Source of the DNA: Atherinomorus stipes
Taxonomy: Eukaryota > Chordata > Actinopteri > Atheriniformes > Atherinidae
Assembly: GCA_023101725.1 (NCBI GenBank)
Contig: JALJCO010003495.1
Span: 89,642-153,641, forward strand
Direction: 5' to 3'
Length of the DNA: 64,000 nucleotides
The translations under genes were made by a program, and so were the position numbers. Positions within the stretch are counted from its first letter, which is position 1. Every line of letters begins with the position of its first letter. The notes below the pieces were generated by a model. The model saw nothing but the letters and a program-made list of their open reading frames with translations, searched no databases and had not been told where the DNA came from. Below are positions 22,900 through 34,522 of this stretch, one piece after another.

Positions 22900-23620
22900 A
22901 ACCTGACCGTCTCATGCAGCTTCGGGACCTGCAGGACAAATGCCAGCCCATTCAGGAGCCTCTAATTGTGACCTGGGAAGCCCCACAAAGGCCCCCTGCC
23001 TCCAGCTCCAATGGGCTGTCCTGCAGAGGTCCGTGTGAACTGCAGCGCCCCTTTTTCCTCCTCATCCTGCCTCAGTATGTCCCCCCCCCCCTCCACTCCT
23101 GTCCCTCCTGTTAATTAATAGGCCTTACTGGCAGATCTGGATGCAGCTCTGCTTTGATTGAAGGCAACCATTAGCATCTATTAATTTTGCCTCTGGCGCT
23201 CCACCGTGGGCTCTGAAAGGGGGAATTAAGTGGTGTGAGTCATTGTGAGGCTGAGTTAAAGTGCGATTATTGTCCCGCAGCCTGGAGCCGCAGCTAACTG
23301 CTGCTAAGCCCTCTTGAAAGTGAAGAGGCGACTCCTCTCATTAGAGCCCTTGTTGGGCTCTAATGAGAGGAGGCAAGAGACAGATATTAACAGGAAATAG
23401 CTGCAAATTTCTTTCTTCCACTTTTAATCTCTCCTCTGTGGCATCCACGAGAAAAGGGCACTTCAAAATGTGAAGAGGGGAAGACTGGAGCACGAGCGGC
23501 GGCTGCCATGATACAGATGGAGGTCACCTCATTTCTCAGTTTGATGCTCGGAGGAGCTGCGGGATCCCTAGACAGAGTCTTCCTCAGGAGGACTCTGAAG
23601 GCTTCCAGCACTACAGTGAT
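22900..23620. promoter_or_regulatory. Candidate conserved enhancer upstream of Emx
   Basis: An unusually complex block free of transposon ends, about 7.3-8 kb upstream of the Emx start. It carries several homeodomain-type cores: TTAATTAATAGG near 23112, CTATTAATTTTG near 23178, GGAATTAAG near 23222, and the palindromic pair CTCATTAG/CTAATGAG at 23337-23367. Sequence of this texture near developmental homeobox genes is usually a conserved enhancer. That reading is inference; no alignment was possible here. Confidence 0.45.
23332..23372. repeat. Perfect 18-bp inverted repeat with TAAT cores
   Basis: The left arm 23332-23349 (CTCCTCTCATTAGAGCCC) and right arm 23355-23372 (GGGCTCTAATGAGAGGAG) are exact reverse complements around the 5-nt spacer TTGTT. 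Each arm holds an ATTA/TAAT homeodomain core with identical flanks. It could bind a homeodomain dimer, or form a hairpin if transcribed. Confidence 0.9.
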
Positions 23621-23728
23621 GATTCATATCACTGATTCATATAAAACAGGTTTCTAGGACGTCTTCTTTCACCTATTATATCCCCAAATGAGGAACATTC
23701 TGTCTCAGAGAGATGCAGAAAAACATTT

Positions 23729-23818
23729 ATTCAACCTTTATTTACCCTGGAAAGTCCCACTGAGATGAAAAACCTCTTTTTCAAGGGAGTCCTGGCCAAG
23801 AGGCAGCAAAAGCTACAA
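23729..23818. repeat. Dispersed fish repeat (class unclear)
   Basis: TTTATTTACCCTGGAAAGTC and CACTGAGATGAAAAACCTCT followed by TTTTTCAAGGGAGTCCTGGC resemble a very common teleost interspersed sequence that I recall with similar wording. I cannot assign it to a LINE or DNA transposon from this fragment. Confidence 0.45.
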
Positions 23819-24129
23819 GACAAATATACAAATTATAAAATAAAAATAACTAAAAACAGTTACAATTTAAAGAGGTAGTTTCAAGTGCTCTCAATTTAGA
23901 CTTAAAAGCTTTCAAGGAAACAAGTTCAGGTAATTTCCAGTTTGTTTGTTTTTTTTTGTAAACTGTTCTATGTAGAAGGAGCAGCGAAAGCAAATCCCTT
24001 TTTCCCCATTTCTGTTTGGGCAAATGTACCAGAGAGCAGCAAGAATAGGATTCAGCAGTTCATGGTTCAATACTTTTACAAATACTGCAACGAGGTTTCT
24101 GACAATCAGAGATAATTAATATCAATATC

Positions 24130-24700
24130 AGAAATAAGTACAGCAACCCCCCACCCCTCAAAAATGGTTTAATCCCACCATCTCACATATTTCATACAGC
24201 AGCACTTTGTTTTGATGATAAATATTCTGAATGTAAGTTTGGAAAACTGCCAGAATCTCCATAAATGGGGTTGTGATGGATCTGGTTCACTGCTCAGACA
24301 CAACACCTGCATGTCCAAAACGAGCTTCTCTCATCCAGATAAAGCTGAATTGGGATTTTTAAATAGAAGCATAATAATTTTGCTTCTGGATGCTGGATGA
24401 TAAAAACTTAAATCTAAGGCTTGAAAATGGTCAGAAACTGTAAATAAGGAGGAAAAAGTGGGATTTGGTGGATCTGGTTCACTGTTGGAACAAGGCAGCA
24501 ACATGCTGGAAACCAGCTTCTCTCTGGATAATCAGTCTCAGACTTTCCCAGATTAGTGTTTTCTGATCTTTCACATGTGGGGATGAAACTGTGTTGAACT
24601 GTAGAAAACAGTGACATTCATCTCGCCTGGCTGGGCAGCTGTCTGGGTGCTCAGCACCCCTAAACCTCTGATCCTAGAATCACCTCTGGTCTGTGGTGGT
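24130..24700 (+). mobile_element. Unclassified dispersed repeat, copy A
   Basis: About 570 bp that recurs inverted at 30285-30860. Shared stretches include GCTCAGCACCCCTAAAC (24651-24667 versus GTTTAGGGGTGCTGAGC near 30309) and GAAACTGTAAATAAGGAGG (24434) versus its complement near 30532. Inside each copy two similar halves occur (GTGATGGATCTGGTTCACTG and TTGGTGGATCTGGTTCACTG), so the unit is itself an ancient tandem duplication. A weaker relative lies at 6486-6700. Non-coding. Confidence 0.6.
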
Positions 24701-24899
24701 AAACAGGTAAACGGTTATGTGTTGATAACCGACAAACACGGCAGTTTAGTGTCCATGAAGACGGATGTTCATCCAAGCCGTTGTGTGGATGATTCCTGTC
24801 AGAAGGCTTGGGTGGTGGATATGGAGGATGGAGAGGTGGAGAATGCACCTGTATATCTGGACCCGGTCGGTCCTGCAGCCTCCAGCTGCTGTCCTGTGG

Positions 24900-25560
24900 T
24901 AAGTTCATCACTTACAACGTTCATGTTTATTTGTTTTTTTAAGCTGCTGCAGCCACATAGGGTACAATATGTCGCAGAATCCTCTCTGGGTTTCACCACA
25001 TCAGTCATCGAGTTCCTGAGCTCTTTGTATGTTGTTAATTTGTGTACGTCTTCAGTGTAAAATACCCTGTAACCATGGTGACCCTTAGCCATCCGTTTAG
25101 TCCTGCTGCTGTAGACCAAAGCTGCTCAGATAAAGATGAGTATGATGATGATCAAGAGGAGACGAAGGAACTAGACTGGATCAGATTTGTGTAAACGAAC
25201 ATAAAGAAATAATGCCTTTTGTTTGTTTCTGTTGATCTCACCTGACTGACATGTCTGTCCTCTCGTCCTCCTCCTCCTCTTCCTCCTGGCTGTAGGTGTT
25301 TCCAGGTGGCTATGAAGCACCATGGGAACTCTGTGACATGACAGCAGAAGCTGTGACCCATAGCCAACACATACACAGACACACACACACACACACTATA
25401 CCCAGTTAGTTCTCACGTAAACTTCCTGCAGGTTTAAACAAACTTTAGTAAACTGCAGAACAGTCCTCAACCTCATGCGGAGGTTTGTCTCCAGAACATA
25501 GACAGATCCCAACAGTGAGTCACAACATGAAGTAAATCCAACACACTCACTCTGAGCTGG
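24900..25560. other. Non-coding gap
   Basis: No credible exon; a short (CA)n tract lies near 25376-25395. Confidence 0.4.
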
Positions 25561-25561
25561 C

Positions 25562-25582
25562 TGTGTGCGTGGGTGTGTGTGT

Positions 25583-25635
<53 letters not shown>

Positions 25636-25637
25636 GG
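25562..25637. repeat. Compound (GT)n/poly-G tract
   Basis: About 28 GT units with two interruptions, followed directly by 19 G. GT repeats can adopt Z-DNA; the long G run is unstable. Confidence 0.95.
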
Positions 25638-25957
25638 CTTACAGGTGTCGGGTTAAGCTCGTCAAACAGCCGCTGACACGCTGATCCTTTCTCACAGATC
25701 TGCAGTCCGTAAACTGCAGGTCAGAGGTGTCGGGGCCCCCGGGGCCTCAGTGTGAAGGGACCCGGGTCCTGAGACCAGCTACAGGTGGGCCCCCGACCAA
25801 TGTCTGCCCCAGGCCCCCAGCTGTCAGTCTGTTAAGGCCGAAGTGATGTCATCGACAACACAGGAATGTAAACAAAGTTGTCTGAGGAGCTGAATGGGAG
25901 ATCGTCTGAGCAGCAGGTTAACGCGTCAGGAGGTGGTCCTTATTCTTATTCTTAATA

Positions 25958-26125
25958 TTTTTTTTTTTTTTTTTTGTTATACTTGTATGATCCCCGAGGG
26001 GAAATTAGGGCTCTGCATTTTACCCATCTCTGTACTGTGAGTATCAGAGAGCAGTGGGCTGCTACTTAAAGCGCCCAGGGAGCAGTTGGTGGGGGGTTAA
26101 GGACCTTGCTCAGGGGTCGACAGTG
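25958..26125 (-). mobile_element. SINE fragment, reverse orientation
   Basis: Read on the minus strand this matches the body and tail of the SINE at 10942-11163: ACCCCTGAGCAAGGTCCTTA at the inner side, then the tail with GATCATACAAGTATAAC and an A-rich terminus (a poly-T run on the + strand at 25958-25975). The tRNA-like head is missing, consistent with 5' truncation. Confidence 0.7.
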
Positions 26126-26616
26126 TTAATATTAATAATAATAGTGATAATAATAACAACAAAATCAGGCGTTCGTTTTGTTTTTTAGATAAAATAGAAG
26201 AAAAAAAGATGGGATTATTTTCACTTCAGACAGTGAACTGTTTTTCAGACAAGACAGTACTTAGAAAATAAATAAACTTGCAGGTGATGACAACGTGGTG
26301 GTTGCCTCTTTTAGTGTTACTGCAGAAGTTTTCTTTTAAATCCATTTGTTAAAAAACCCAGACCTGAATTCATTCATATTGAATGCAGTCAGACATGCTA
26401 GCATGACTCTATCAGCTGTGGGAGGAGGGTAGGGGAGTCTGTTCACTTGATGGTGTGGTCTAATTGGAGAATATAAACTATGTAGAATGATAATCCATGT
26501 CAGCTGCTGTCTGATTCAACCGCATTTGAACAAAGAAACAAAGCTGACTGTCCATGAACGGGAACTTTCATACTCACTCATTCACATGGCCTCATCAGTG
26601 CACAACAGATCATATT

Positions 26617-28030
26617 AGGGTGCTTTCACACCTACACGATTTGGTCCACTTACAGCGGACTGGAGTCTGGGACACCTGCAAGTACGGTATGTTTGGGCTG
26701 GTGTGAAAGTGGACCAGTTTGTTTTGGTCCGGACTAAAGAACCATACCGAGACCAACCTCTGGAGGTGGTCTCGGTACGGTTCCATGCGGACTCCAGTAC
26801 ATTTCACTGATGGTGAGAACGCTGCGCGGCCTCAATTCGGCTCATTTACAACAGTTCCCTTCATCCTACATGATAAACGATGCAGAAGCTACCGGAGAAA
26901 TGGCCAAAGATGTCTCCGAAATACAAGATGGTTCAGGTGAGGAGCTTAGCCCGTTGGCTGATAGTGTCTTGCAGCACATCTTCTCCATGCCAAAAACCCC
27001 CCAAAACAAAACCAAAAAACAAAAACAAAAACTTGTTTCATGCTTTAAAGGTTGAATATGGAACACGGACAGAACAGCGACATCACGTGTCAAGAAAAAC
27101 AACTCCAGCCGCTGGGATGGCAGGCTCACTGCCGATACGCAAGTGACCAAAAGTCTGCAGCATGTCCAACAAGTAACACAGAGGAGTTTATAACTGACAG
27201 CTAGCGTTAGCCATGTTAGCAAACAAGCTAGCTTACCGATCCAGGAGGAAAGTCGCCATTTCCGTGTTTTGACGCCGTGGAAAACGTTTATGTGGGTCCA
27301 TTTAGTGAAGTCTTCACCTAAATTAACTCCAGGTTTTGCTCTTCTCAGGTCACTCCTCCTCAGAAACAGATAACAATATCTCCAGGGCTCTGAAGCAGCT
27401 GCTTCACTGGTCGTCTCTACGGTTTTCCCCTGTACAAGCCTGACTATGACCAAAATATTGTTTCCACACAGAAATCGTATTTGGCAACCTGCAATGGCAG
27501 CGTGTATTGGCTTATAGACGTAAATAAAATGCCATTATCGAACCCATAAAAATTTATTTTATAATTATTTTTAGGCTAAATATAATTTTTCTGGGAAATG
27601 TTGTACTTTCATTCTGTACACCCCCAAACGACCTGTGGAGGTATTTTTTTTTTTTAAATATAGCTTTTAATAAAAATGTTCCATATTCAACCTTTAACAA
27701 CAGCAATATTTTTGTTGCTGCGCAAAGCAATGATAATGAATAAGTACAGTCCATTTAATAATATAGTGTATAACACAATAATGAGCAGAAGAACCCAACA
27801 AACAGCCGGATTTGTTCTTCCGGGATTCTCCTTTGCTTGCTTCGCCAATCAGTTTCAACACAAACTACAGTATTTTCTGAGCAGCGCCACCACGTGAATC
27901 CATATCAGTTGTTCCGTTTGCAGAAACACTGGTGTGAATGTGAACTGGACTGGTTGAGAATTGCAACATTGCTACAACTTTTGGGCCGAACTGAACCACT
28001 GTACCGGACTAACAGGTGTGAAAGCACCCT
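26617..28030. mobile_element. TIR element of the AGGGTGC...CACACC family, copy 1
   Basis: The ends AGGGTGCTTTCACACCT and AGGTGTGAAAGCACCCT are a perfect inverted repeat of 17 bp. Subterminal DNA is rich in GGACC/GGTCC and TCTCGGTACGG words. Two relatives with similar ends occur at 40474-41104 and 52260-53399. It hosts the nested element at 27047-27697. No transposase was seen. Target duplication is unclear, so superfamily is unassigned. Confidence 0.65.
27047..27697. mobile_element. Nested TIR element
   Basis: AAAGGTTGAATATGGAACA at 27047-27065 is exactly mirrored by TGTTCCATATTCAACCTTT at 27677-27695. It sits inside the 26617-28030 element, so it inserted later. Open frames here are not transposase-like. 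Confidence 0.65.
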
Positions 28031-28369
28031 TGCACCCCCAAACCCCCAGAAAAGTTCAGTTTGATGTCATGGCATCTTTAATAGCGATTTGGTCTGTAAA
28101 AATGGCACAAAAAAAAAAAAAAAAAAAAAAGGCAAAATCACATCATCAGCACTTTCAGTTCAGCCTAAACATTTTCAAGGCAGGGGGATAACTTGTTAAA
28201 TCTTTAATGCATAGAAATGATAAACTTAGGCAATATATTGTTTAAATGGCACTTATTTTTCTGAAGAAATGTCAGATTTTTGATCATTTGTTTACAGAAA
28301 GGGTAGTTCATTAAATGTTATCTTAATGATAACAGTAGTTTTTTACACAAAAAGAAAAGGGAAAAATTG

Positions 28370-28465
28370 GCTGTTTGTTATTTATAGGTCATTATTTTGT
28401 GGCCCGTCCACCTTGAGACATTGCACTAAATGTGGCCCCTGAACTAGAATGAGTTTGACAACCAT
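28370..28465. mobile_element. hAT-Charlie-like right-end fragment
   Basis: TTGTGGCCCGTCCACCTTGA followed by GTGGCCCCTGAACTAGAATG and AGTTTGACAACC resembles the terminal part of hAT-Charlie repeats, similar to the ends at 6751-7339. The left end was not found. Confidence 0.4.
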
Positions 28466-28479
28466 GATGTAGAAGATTT

Positions 28480-29680
28480 AAAGGAGATGCTAATAGGAAA
28501 CATCCAAATAACAAGAACTTAGAAACTCATTTTTGTTCTTTTTCCGGATCTGATTGTAGAAATTAATCATCTTAAGATGTATGTCTTCTGTTTTTGAATA
28601 TATCTTTTATATTTAGGAATCATCCATTATAGTCATGCGGTTTGTTGGACTGCTTCAGCTGAAGAAGTGATGAATGGATTTGTATGAAGGACTTCACTAA
28701 TGGTGAGGTTTGGTCTGGTTTAGATATGCTAAATACTCTAAATCAGCCCACATTTAGATCCTGGAGTTTCTCATCCATCCTACAGGTGAAGGTATTCATC
28801 CTCAGACTGTTTTAATTAACATTACCAACTTTAGTTCACACCAAATTTGGATTTTCCCATGTGAGGATTGTAAAATCCAGTTTACAGATTGAATCTTAGA
28901 ATGAGACAAACTGTCCTCTGCTGACACTCAGTGGCTCCTTGTGTGCATCACACCACTATTTCCTCTTCAGATGGTTATTGATAGTTTCAAAATTAGACTT
29001 CGAATCAAAACAGAAGTGCACAGACACAAAAACACACACAAATGCTCACAAATACGTTAAACATATATATATATTTTTCAAAAAACAAACCAAGAGAACT
29101 CACAAGCAGCATCTTTACCTTTGTCTCATCAGTGTGTGAAACAAAGTGTGACCTTAGGTGTAATACAACTACAAATTACAGACATATTTTACTAGTGAAC
29201 TGTGAAAGTATTTATTTAATAACTACATGCATACGGACATGTGCAAGCAATTTCCCCTTAATAAATCACACTTCCTGGAAGTTTTGCTGCAAGTGAAGGT
29301 GGCTCATTGCCCTGCTGCAAATGCACCAGGATCGCACGGTTCTGGTGAGTTGGTTGATCCAACTGGGCCCAGTTCAGCACAAAGATCTCAGAGTGCTGCT
29401 CTAGGCCAGTGGCTCCTTTTGAGCAACGACCTCAAAGATAACAGATGTCAGTGCTGGCGACCCCCTCAACGACTGAGCACTTAATTGTGTGAGTCATCCT
29501 GTGGCCATCCTCTAAATGTAGGGCTGGAAAACTCAGAATCTACATCAATTCGGAGGATAAAGTGGTTTTTGGTAGAGTATGTTCACAGCTGTAAGAAAGC
29601 ACCTGTATGCCGAAAAAAACAGCTTCTCTCAATGAGATACAGTAATGCCAAATTCAGATTTTTATTTTTATCATGAGTAA
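28480..29680. other. Non-coding gap
   Basis: No exon seen. A stretch near 29395-29480 (CCAGTGGCTCCTTTTGAGCA, GGCGACCCCCT) resembles a fragment of the short element at 47928-48063. Confidence 0.35.
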
Positions 29681-29689
29681 TGAGTCATA

Positions 29690-29767
29690 ATTTAGTTGTT
29701 AAGAAAATTAACGCATTATTTTCACATATTAATCTCATTGCTTTAGCACATTCATTTTGACAGCCCT
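29690..29767. mobile_element. hAT-like MITE right-end fragment
   Basis: Ends TTTTGACAGCCCTA, preceded by AACGCATTATTTTCACATATT; this is the intact form of the decayed right end of the 19508-20240 family. No matching left end nearby. Confidence 0.45.
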
Positions 29768-30284
29768 AAAAAAAAGCCCATAAAAATAGGCTATATATAG
29801 CCGATAACTATATTCTTTTACAGCGATCTGGCTGTTGTGTTTGTTGTATTGGTTCTTCAATAACGATGCTTGGGCTAACTTGAAGAGACTGAGCTTCATA
29901 TAGAACGTCAGGTTAATTTCATATCTGTCTCACAGGAACACACTCAAATACAGCTGACGTAAAACATATATCACATGACTTATTAGACAACTCGGTAAAC
30001 CTCTATTAGTTCTTATTGTCACAGTGGAACCCCCTGAAATTAATCTTGGGACCCCGAATTTGGACATGGCTGTTCTTGGGAATCTAAATTGGCACATCAA
30101 CCAGTTGTCGTCCAGGAAATCTTCGTGGTCTCTAAAATCTTTTACAGTTTTACAGACAAGTATCACTGCAGTATTTATGATTTCAGTAATTGCAATACAC
30201 CTTGTCACAATTATTGTACCAATAAGTACCATCTAGGGATGTATACTGAGTACCAGTATCGTTTGGTACCCGTACCCAATCCAA

Positions 30285-30860
30285 CAAAGGTGATTCTAGG
30301 ATCAGAAGTTTAGGGGTGCTGAGCACCCAGAGAGCTGCCCAGCCAGGTAAAATAAAAGTCACTGTTTTGTACAATTTAGCACAGTTTCATCACCACATGT
30401 GTGAAAGATCAGCAAAACACTATCTGGGAAAGTCTGTGACTAGTTTTCAAGAGAAAAACTGTAGCCAATTTCCAGCATATTTCTGCCTTGTTCCAACGGT
30501 GAACCAGACCCACCAAATCCCACTTTTCCCTCCTTATTTACAAAGTTTCTGATCATTTTCAAGCCTTAGATTTAAGATTTTATCATCCAGCATCCAGAAG
30601 CAAAATTATTACTGCTGCTATGTAAAAATCCCAATCCAGCTTTATCTGGATGAGAAAACCTTGTTTTGGGCATGCAGGTGTTGTGTCTAAGCGGTGAACC
30701 AGATCCATCACAACCCCCATTATCCTCCTTATTTATGGAGATTCTGACAGTTTTACAAACTTACATTTAGAATATTTATCATGAAAACAAAGCTAGGCTT
30801 TTATGCTATCTTAAATGAGCCAGGTGGGGGGATCAAACCATTTTTGAGGGGTGGGGGTTG
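30285..30860 (-). mobile_element. Unclassified dispersed repeat, copy B (inverted)
   Basis: Reverse-oriented copy of the 24130-24700 repeat, about 6 kb away, with the same two-half structure. The pair could form a large stem-loop or mediate inversion. The left edge adjoins a fragment of another MITE (TAGGGATGTATACTGAGTAC at 30235). Confidence 0.6.
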
Positions 30861-31148
30861 TTGTGAAAATATTACATTTCAACAAAGTTGTATTGATTGT
30901 ATTTATACTTTTCAAGTTTGTAAAAAACACATCATACAGTTAAAATATATATCTAAAAATCTCTCAAATGCCCCCCCCCAAAAAAAATCCCCTGTGGTTC
31001 CTGACCTTAACGATACCAGGGTAGCATTAAGATTTTGGACAAACAATACTGTTACTGGTACTTTTCCAACGTCCGTGGTAAAATCATGGTGGTGGACAGT
31101 TTCCCGTCTCCTGTTTGTGCGTATTCTCCGGTCAAGTTTGTTTTTATA

Positions 31149-31453
31149 CAATTGCAATCCAAATTATTCAACCTCCACCGCAAATACGGTTTACTGGCAA
31201 AATTTACAGCCCAGCAACCGTTTGCAATAAACAAATCAAAAAAGAATATTTCAAAAAGCCAATCACAACTATTATTACGAGTGGTTTCTCCTAATTCGGA
31301 ACAAGATGTCACTTTTGATGACCACTGCAGTCCCAAAATCATTCAACCCCTTCATGACAAGTGACTCTATTACTTACCTGTGGCTAACACAGTATGTTGA
31401 TTTAGAAAATAAACCTGATTTGCAGTGGAGGTTCAATAATTTTGATTGCAACT
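31149..31453. mobile_element. Short Tc1-type MITE
   Basis: AATTGCAATCCAAATTATTC plus AACCTCCACCGCAAAT at 31150-31185 is mirrored by ATTTGCAGTGGAGGTTCAAT and AATTTTGATTGCAACTA at 31418-31454. The inverted ends are about 35-40 bp with a few mismatches and lie next to TA. Non-coding. Confidence 0.6.
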
Positions 31454-31748
31454 ATAAATCATAAAACTTTGCATGGAAAGTCACGTACGCCACTTTCAGG
31501 CCCTGTTCTGTGCATAAGCAATATTGATAAATAAGCACCCAGCTCTTCTCCTCTGTCTCCATGCTGCATCCAGATTAAATTTCACATACTTATAGAGACT
31601 TCATATCTCCTGATATTTGTGAAATTACTTTAAAATAAGTCCAGAATGAGTCATTAGCCTTTTAGCTCTTTCCTGGATAATGGAAAAACAAATTACCACA
31701 AAGAATTCAGACAAAACAAAGTTGTCGTGAAAAAGATATTTCCAACTT

Positions 31749-34353
31749 TTTATTTAGTAAAGTCAATAAAAGCCAAACATTGGTGCATACAGCATCTACA
31801 CATCAGGCTGAAAACAAAACTGCTGCAGATTACTTTCAGTTTAACAAGAAGCAGAGAAAATAAAGAACTGTACAACATGGAAAATCTATGGTACACACAC
31901 CTGTAAAATCCTGGTCAAAGTGCTGGTGCATCATGACAGAGGTGGCAAAACACTGACAGCTTTTATCTTTTTTTGGCAACAAAAATGTCACAAAGCAAAG
32001 AAAAAAAATCTAAAAAAAACATTAAAATCAAAAATTTCCTGACATGAAAAAACTGAGATATACAGTGATTATTGTTCTGATTAATAAAGAAGTTCTGATG
32101 TAAAGAAGGAAAGCTTGAAAATTTGCTGTTACCAGTTCCAAATGCAGGAAGCTAGCAGCTTTTAGCACACAGGCCTGATATTCTGATTTATAATTAACCT
32201 TTTTATACTCACTTGTAAACACATCATTTAATAATGACAAAATAACAGTATTAATGGGAATTTTAAACATTACTGCACTCAGCTCAGGACTCTTAGCTGA
32301 AAACACATCCTGTAATTAACATTAGCATCTTAGCATGTAGCTTATTAAATACTGCTATTAACTTGACAATTTATTTTTGCAATGTTAAACACGCAGTTAA
32401 CATGTTAACATGCTAAAATTCTACTGCTAGCATGTTAGCATTAACATGTTAGCATGGCATTTACTGGAAACTGCATGCTGATATATGTTTTTTTTATGAC
32501 ATCAACACAGTCATGTATTAACATGCTAAAATGTTGCTGTGAGCATATTTGCATGAACATGTGAGGATGTTAACTTCAGTGTTAACATTCAAATAAGGAG
32601 GCTAACAGAAAGTTATCTTTGAACTCCATAGATGTGAAAAACTGGATGGATGGATTTAAATCCTGTTAAATTGTGTTGAGAATAACCAAACAGACCTAAA
32701 TAATACTGAGATGTTTCACCGCAGACCAAAGCAGCTACGATACAATCTTCAGTGTACTTTCAAAAGTCTTTTTAAATCAAAATTAAGGGTCAGCTGTTGA
32801 TTCATAGGCTTTGTAAACACATTTACATCCTCAAAACAAACATGTTAATACAGTTTGTGGTTGTTTTAATGTGAAACTTAATGTCTCGACTCAAGAGAGA
32901 CACTGAATGACCTGTTTGAATTTGTCTGGAAAAGCCACCGAGTCCTGAACAAGGCACATTAGACAACCCGACATCATACTATTCAGATGCTTTTTCAGGA
33001 CCCCTTCTGCACATAAAAATCCAAGCAAGGCCTCGAGTTTGTTTTCTGACCTAAACTTACCGAACAGCTGTAGAGCCACAAACTGGTTACAGAATTAGCT
33101 CCCTGAATTTAACCAGACACTTTAAAGGAGACTGAAGTAAGTAAACAGATCCATGGTTATTCATGAACACTTCAGGACAGCATCACTGTCTCCAAAAGAC
33201 AACAGAAAGCAACAGATTAAACAAAACAGCACAGAGTATGGACTTGAGATTGAGGATGGGCTAGAAGAGAAGATGATAATTTGACACTAATAAAAGTAAT
33301 TACAGGGAACATCTGATGGATTTCGGGATTAAAAATCCCGCAACCCAAATTCTTCACCACATTAGAGGATTTTGTGGCACCATCACTCAAATGCTCTATC
33401 CAACCTCCCCCTCTTGGCCCAATGGCTGCTATTCTTTGATTCCCAAAAGAAAAGGGCACCTGATGACAGCAGAATGGGCCAAATTTAGCCCAAGTACATC
33501 CTGAAAGAGCCATCAGAGCAGGTGGTCTGGACTGTCAGCGGTCACACAGACGACCACGTTGTAGAGACACCTAAAACTAAACAAGTAAACTCTTCATGTT
33601 GACAAGAAAGGCACTGATGTTTCAGAGACCTGGAGTTAAATCCCAGCAAATGTGAGTATCTAAGCTTTAAACCTGGCTCGATAGATCCTGGATTCATGGA
33701 GGAGTCTATCATGTTGACTTCTATTTTCTGTCCGTGTCTGCTGAGGCTGCAGAGTGCGTCTGATCGTAAAGGAAAACAAAAATTTGTTCAATTAAATTTC
33801 CAGAATCAAGGCGTGAAGCTATGATGAACAAACGAACTAATCAAGTCGAGTTTGAGCTGCAAAAATGAGAGAAGTGGCTGCTTTTCTTCATCATTTACAA
33901 TTGTTTCTAAAAGCTGTCCTGAAAAATGATTCCAGCAGAATCAGAGAAAAACTGCAACGTTTCTCACAACCATTATTGTTGTAAATGAGCTGACGTGAAG
34001 CAGTGCAGCGCCACTTGGTGTTTTGGAATTTAACACCCTCGTCAGTGAGTAATGTGAAGAGGTTGGAAACAAAAATTCACAGTCTGCAGCTGCAACTCTG
34101 ACAATAAAAACCCTTCCTTACTTCTGCACATCAGTTTTACCAACATTAACCGTCACAACTGCCTGAATGGTTAATGTCAGTATGGCATACACACCTGGAG
34201 AACCTGCTGGATAAGAACCAGAGACACGGCTAAACAAGTCCTGGTGATGCGGACAGGATGCAGCATCAGAGCTTTTAAACCTGATTCCAGAAAGTTTCTT
34301 GGCTCAGTTTGAGTCTGACGCTCAGCAGTAAACCAGGCCGAGGAGATTCAGGG
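31749..34353 (-). other. Probable long 3' UTR of the MTUS-like gene
   Basis: DNA downstream (minus strand) of the stop at 34354. It is AT-rich, and apart from the repeat at 32310-32600 I see no transposon ends. AATAAA on the minus strand at 31749-31754 is one candidate polyadenylation signal. AATAAA is frequent in AT-rich DNA, so the exact end is a guess; earlier signals may be used. Confidence 0.35.
32310..32600. repeat. Degenerate GCATGTTAGCAT repeat
   Basis: Repeated variants of TTAGCATGT, AACATGTTAACATGCTAA and GCTAGCATGTTAGCATT, each near-palindromic around CATG or GCTAGC. This is a common teleost simple-repeat type. Placed in the putative 3' UTR it could form local hairpins. Confidence 0.7.
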
Positions 34354-34522
34354 TCATCTGGGTGCAATCTCCTGCATCATGACCGGCAGGTGGATGGTTG
34401 GACAAGAGTCTCTGTGTCTCAGTTTGAACATCAGCTGCTCTTTTTCCAGGGAAAGCTTCTGGTTGACGGCTACCTGCCTCTCCAGCGCCGCTTTCACCTC
34501 CTGCTGCTCCTTAGATAACTGC
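34354..34522 (-). CDS. MTUS/CCDC69-family coiled-coil protein, last coding exon
   Basis: Terminal coding exon (55 residues plus a TGA stop at 34354-34356). The acceptor CTTCCAG lies just above 34522. One leading nucleotide completes a Gln codon from the previous exon. The peptide starts QLSKEQQEVKAALERQ, continues with a leucine heptad coiled coil (NQKLSLEKEQL), then FKLRHRDSCP and a short tail ending IAPR. MTUS1 has the same pattern at its C terminus (RQLS...KRLS-ENEELLWKLHNGD), so family membership is well supported. MTUS proteins are microtubule-associated coiled-coil proteins; CCDC69 is a shorter relative of the central spindle. Whether this is mtus1, mtus2 or ccdc69-like cannot be settled from these exons. 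Confidence 0.85.

Noticed and set aside
24611..25060. 149-codon plus-strand frame
   Set aside because: Starts in a dispersed repeat also present, inverted, at 30.3 kb; composition and lack of splice signals argue against a gene.
26866..27453. 195-codon minus-strand frame
   Set aside because: It crosses the boundary of two nested transposons (26617-28030 and 27047-27697) and shows no transposase or other domain.
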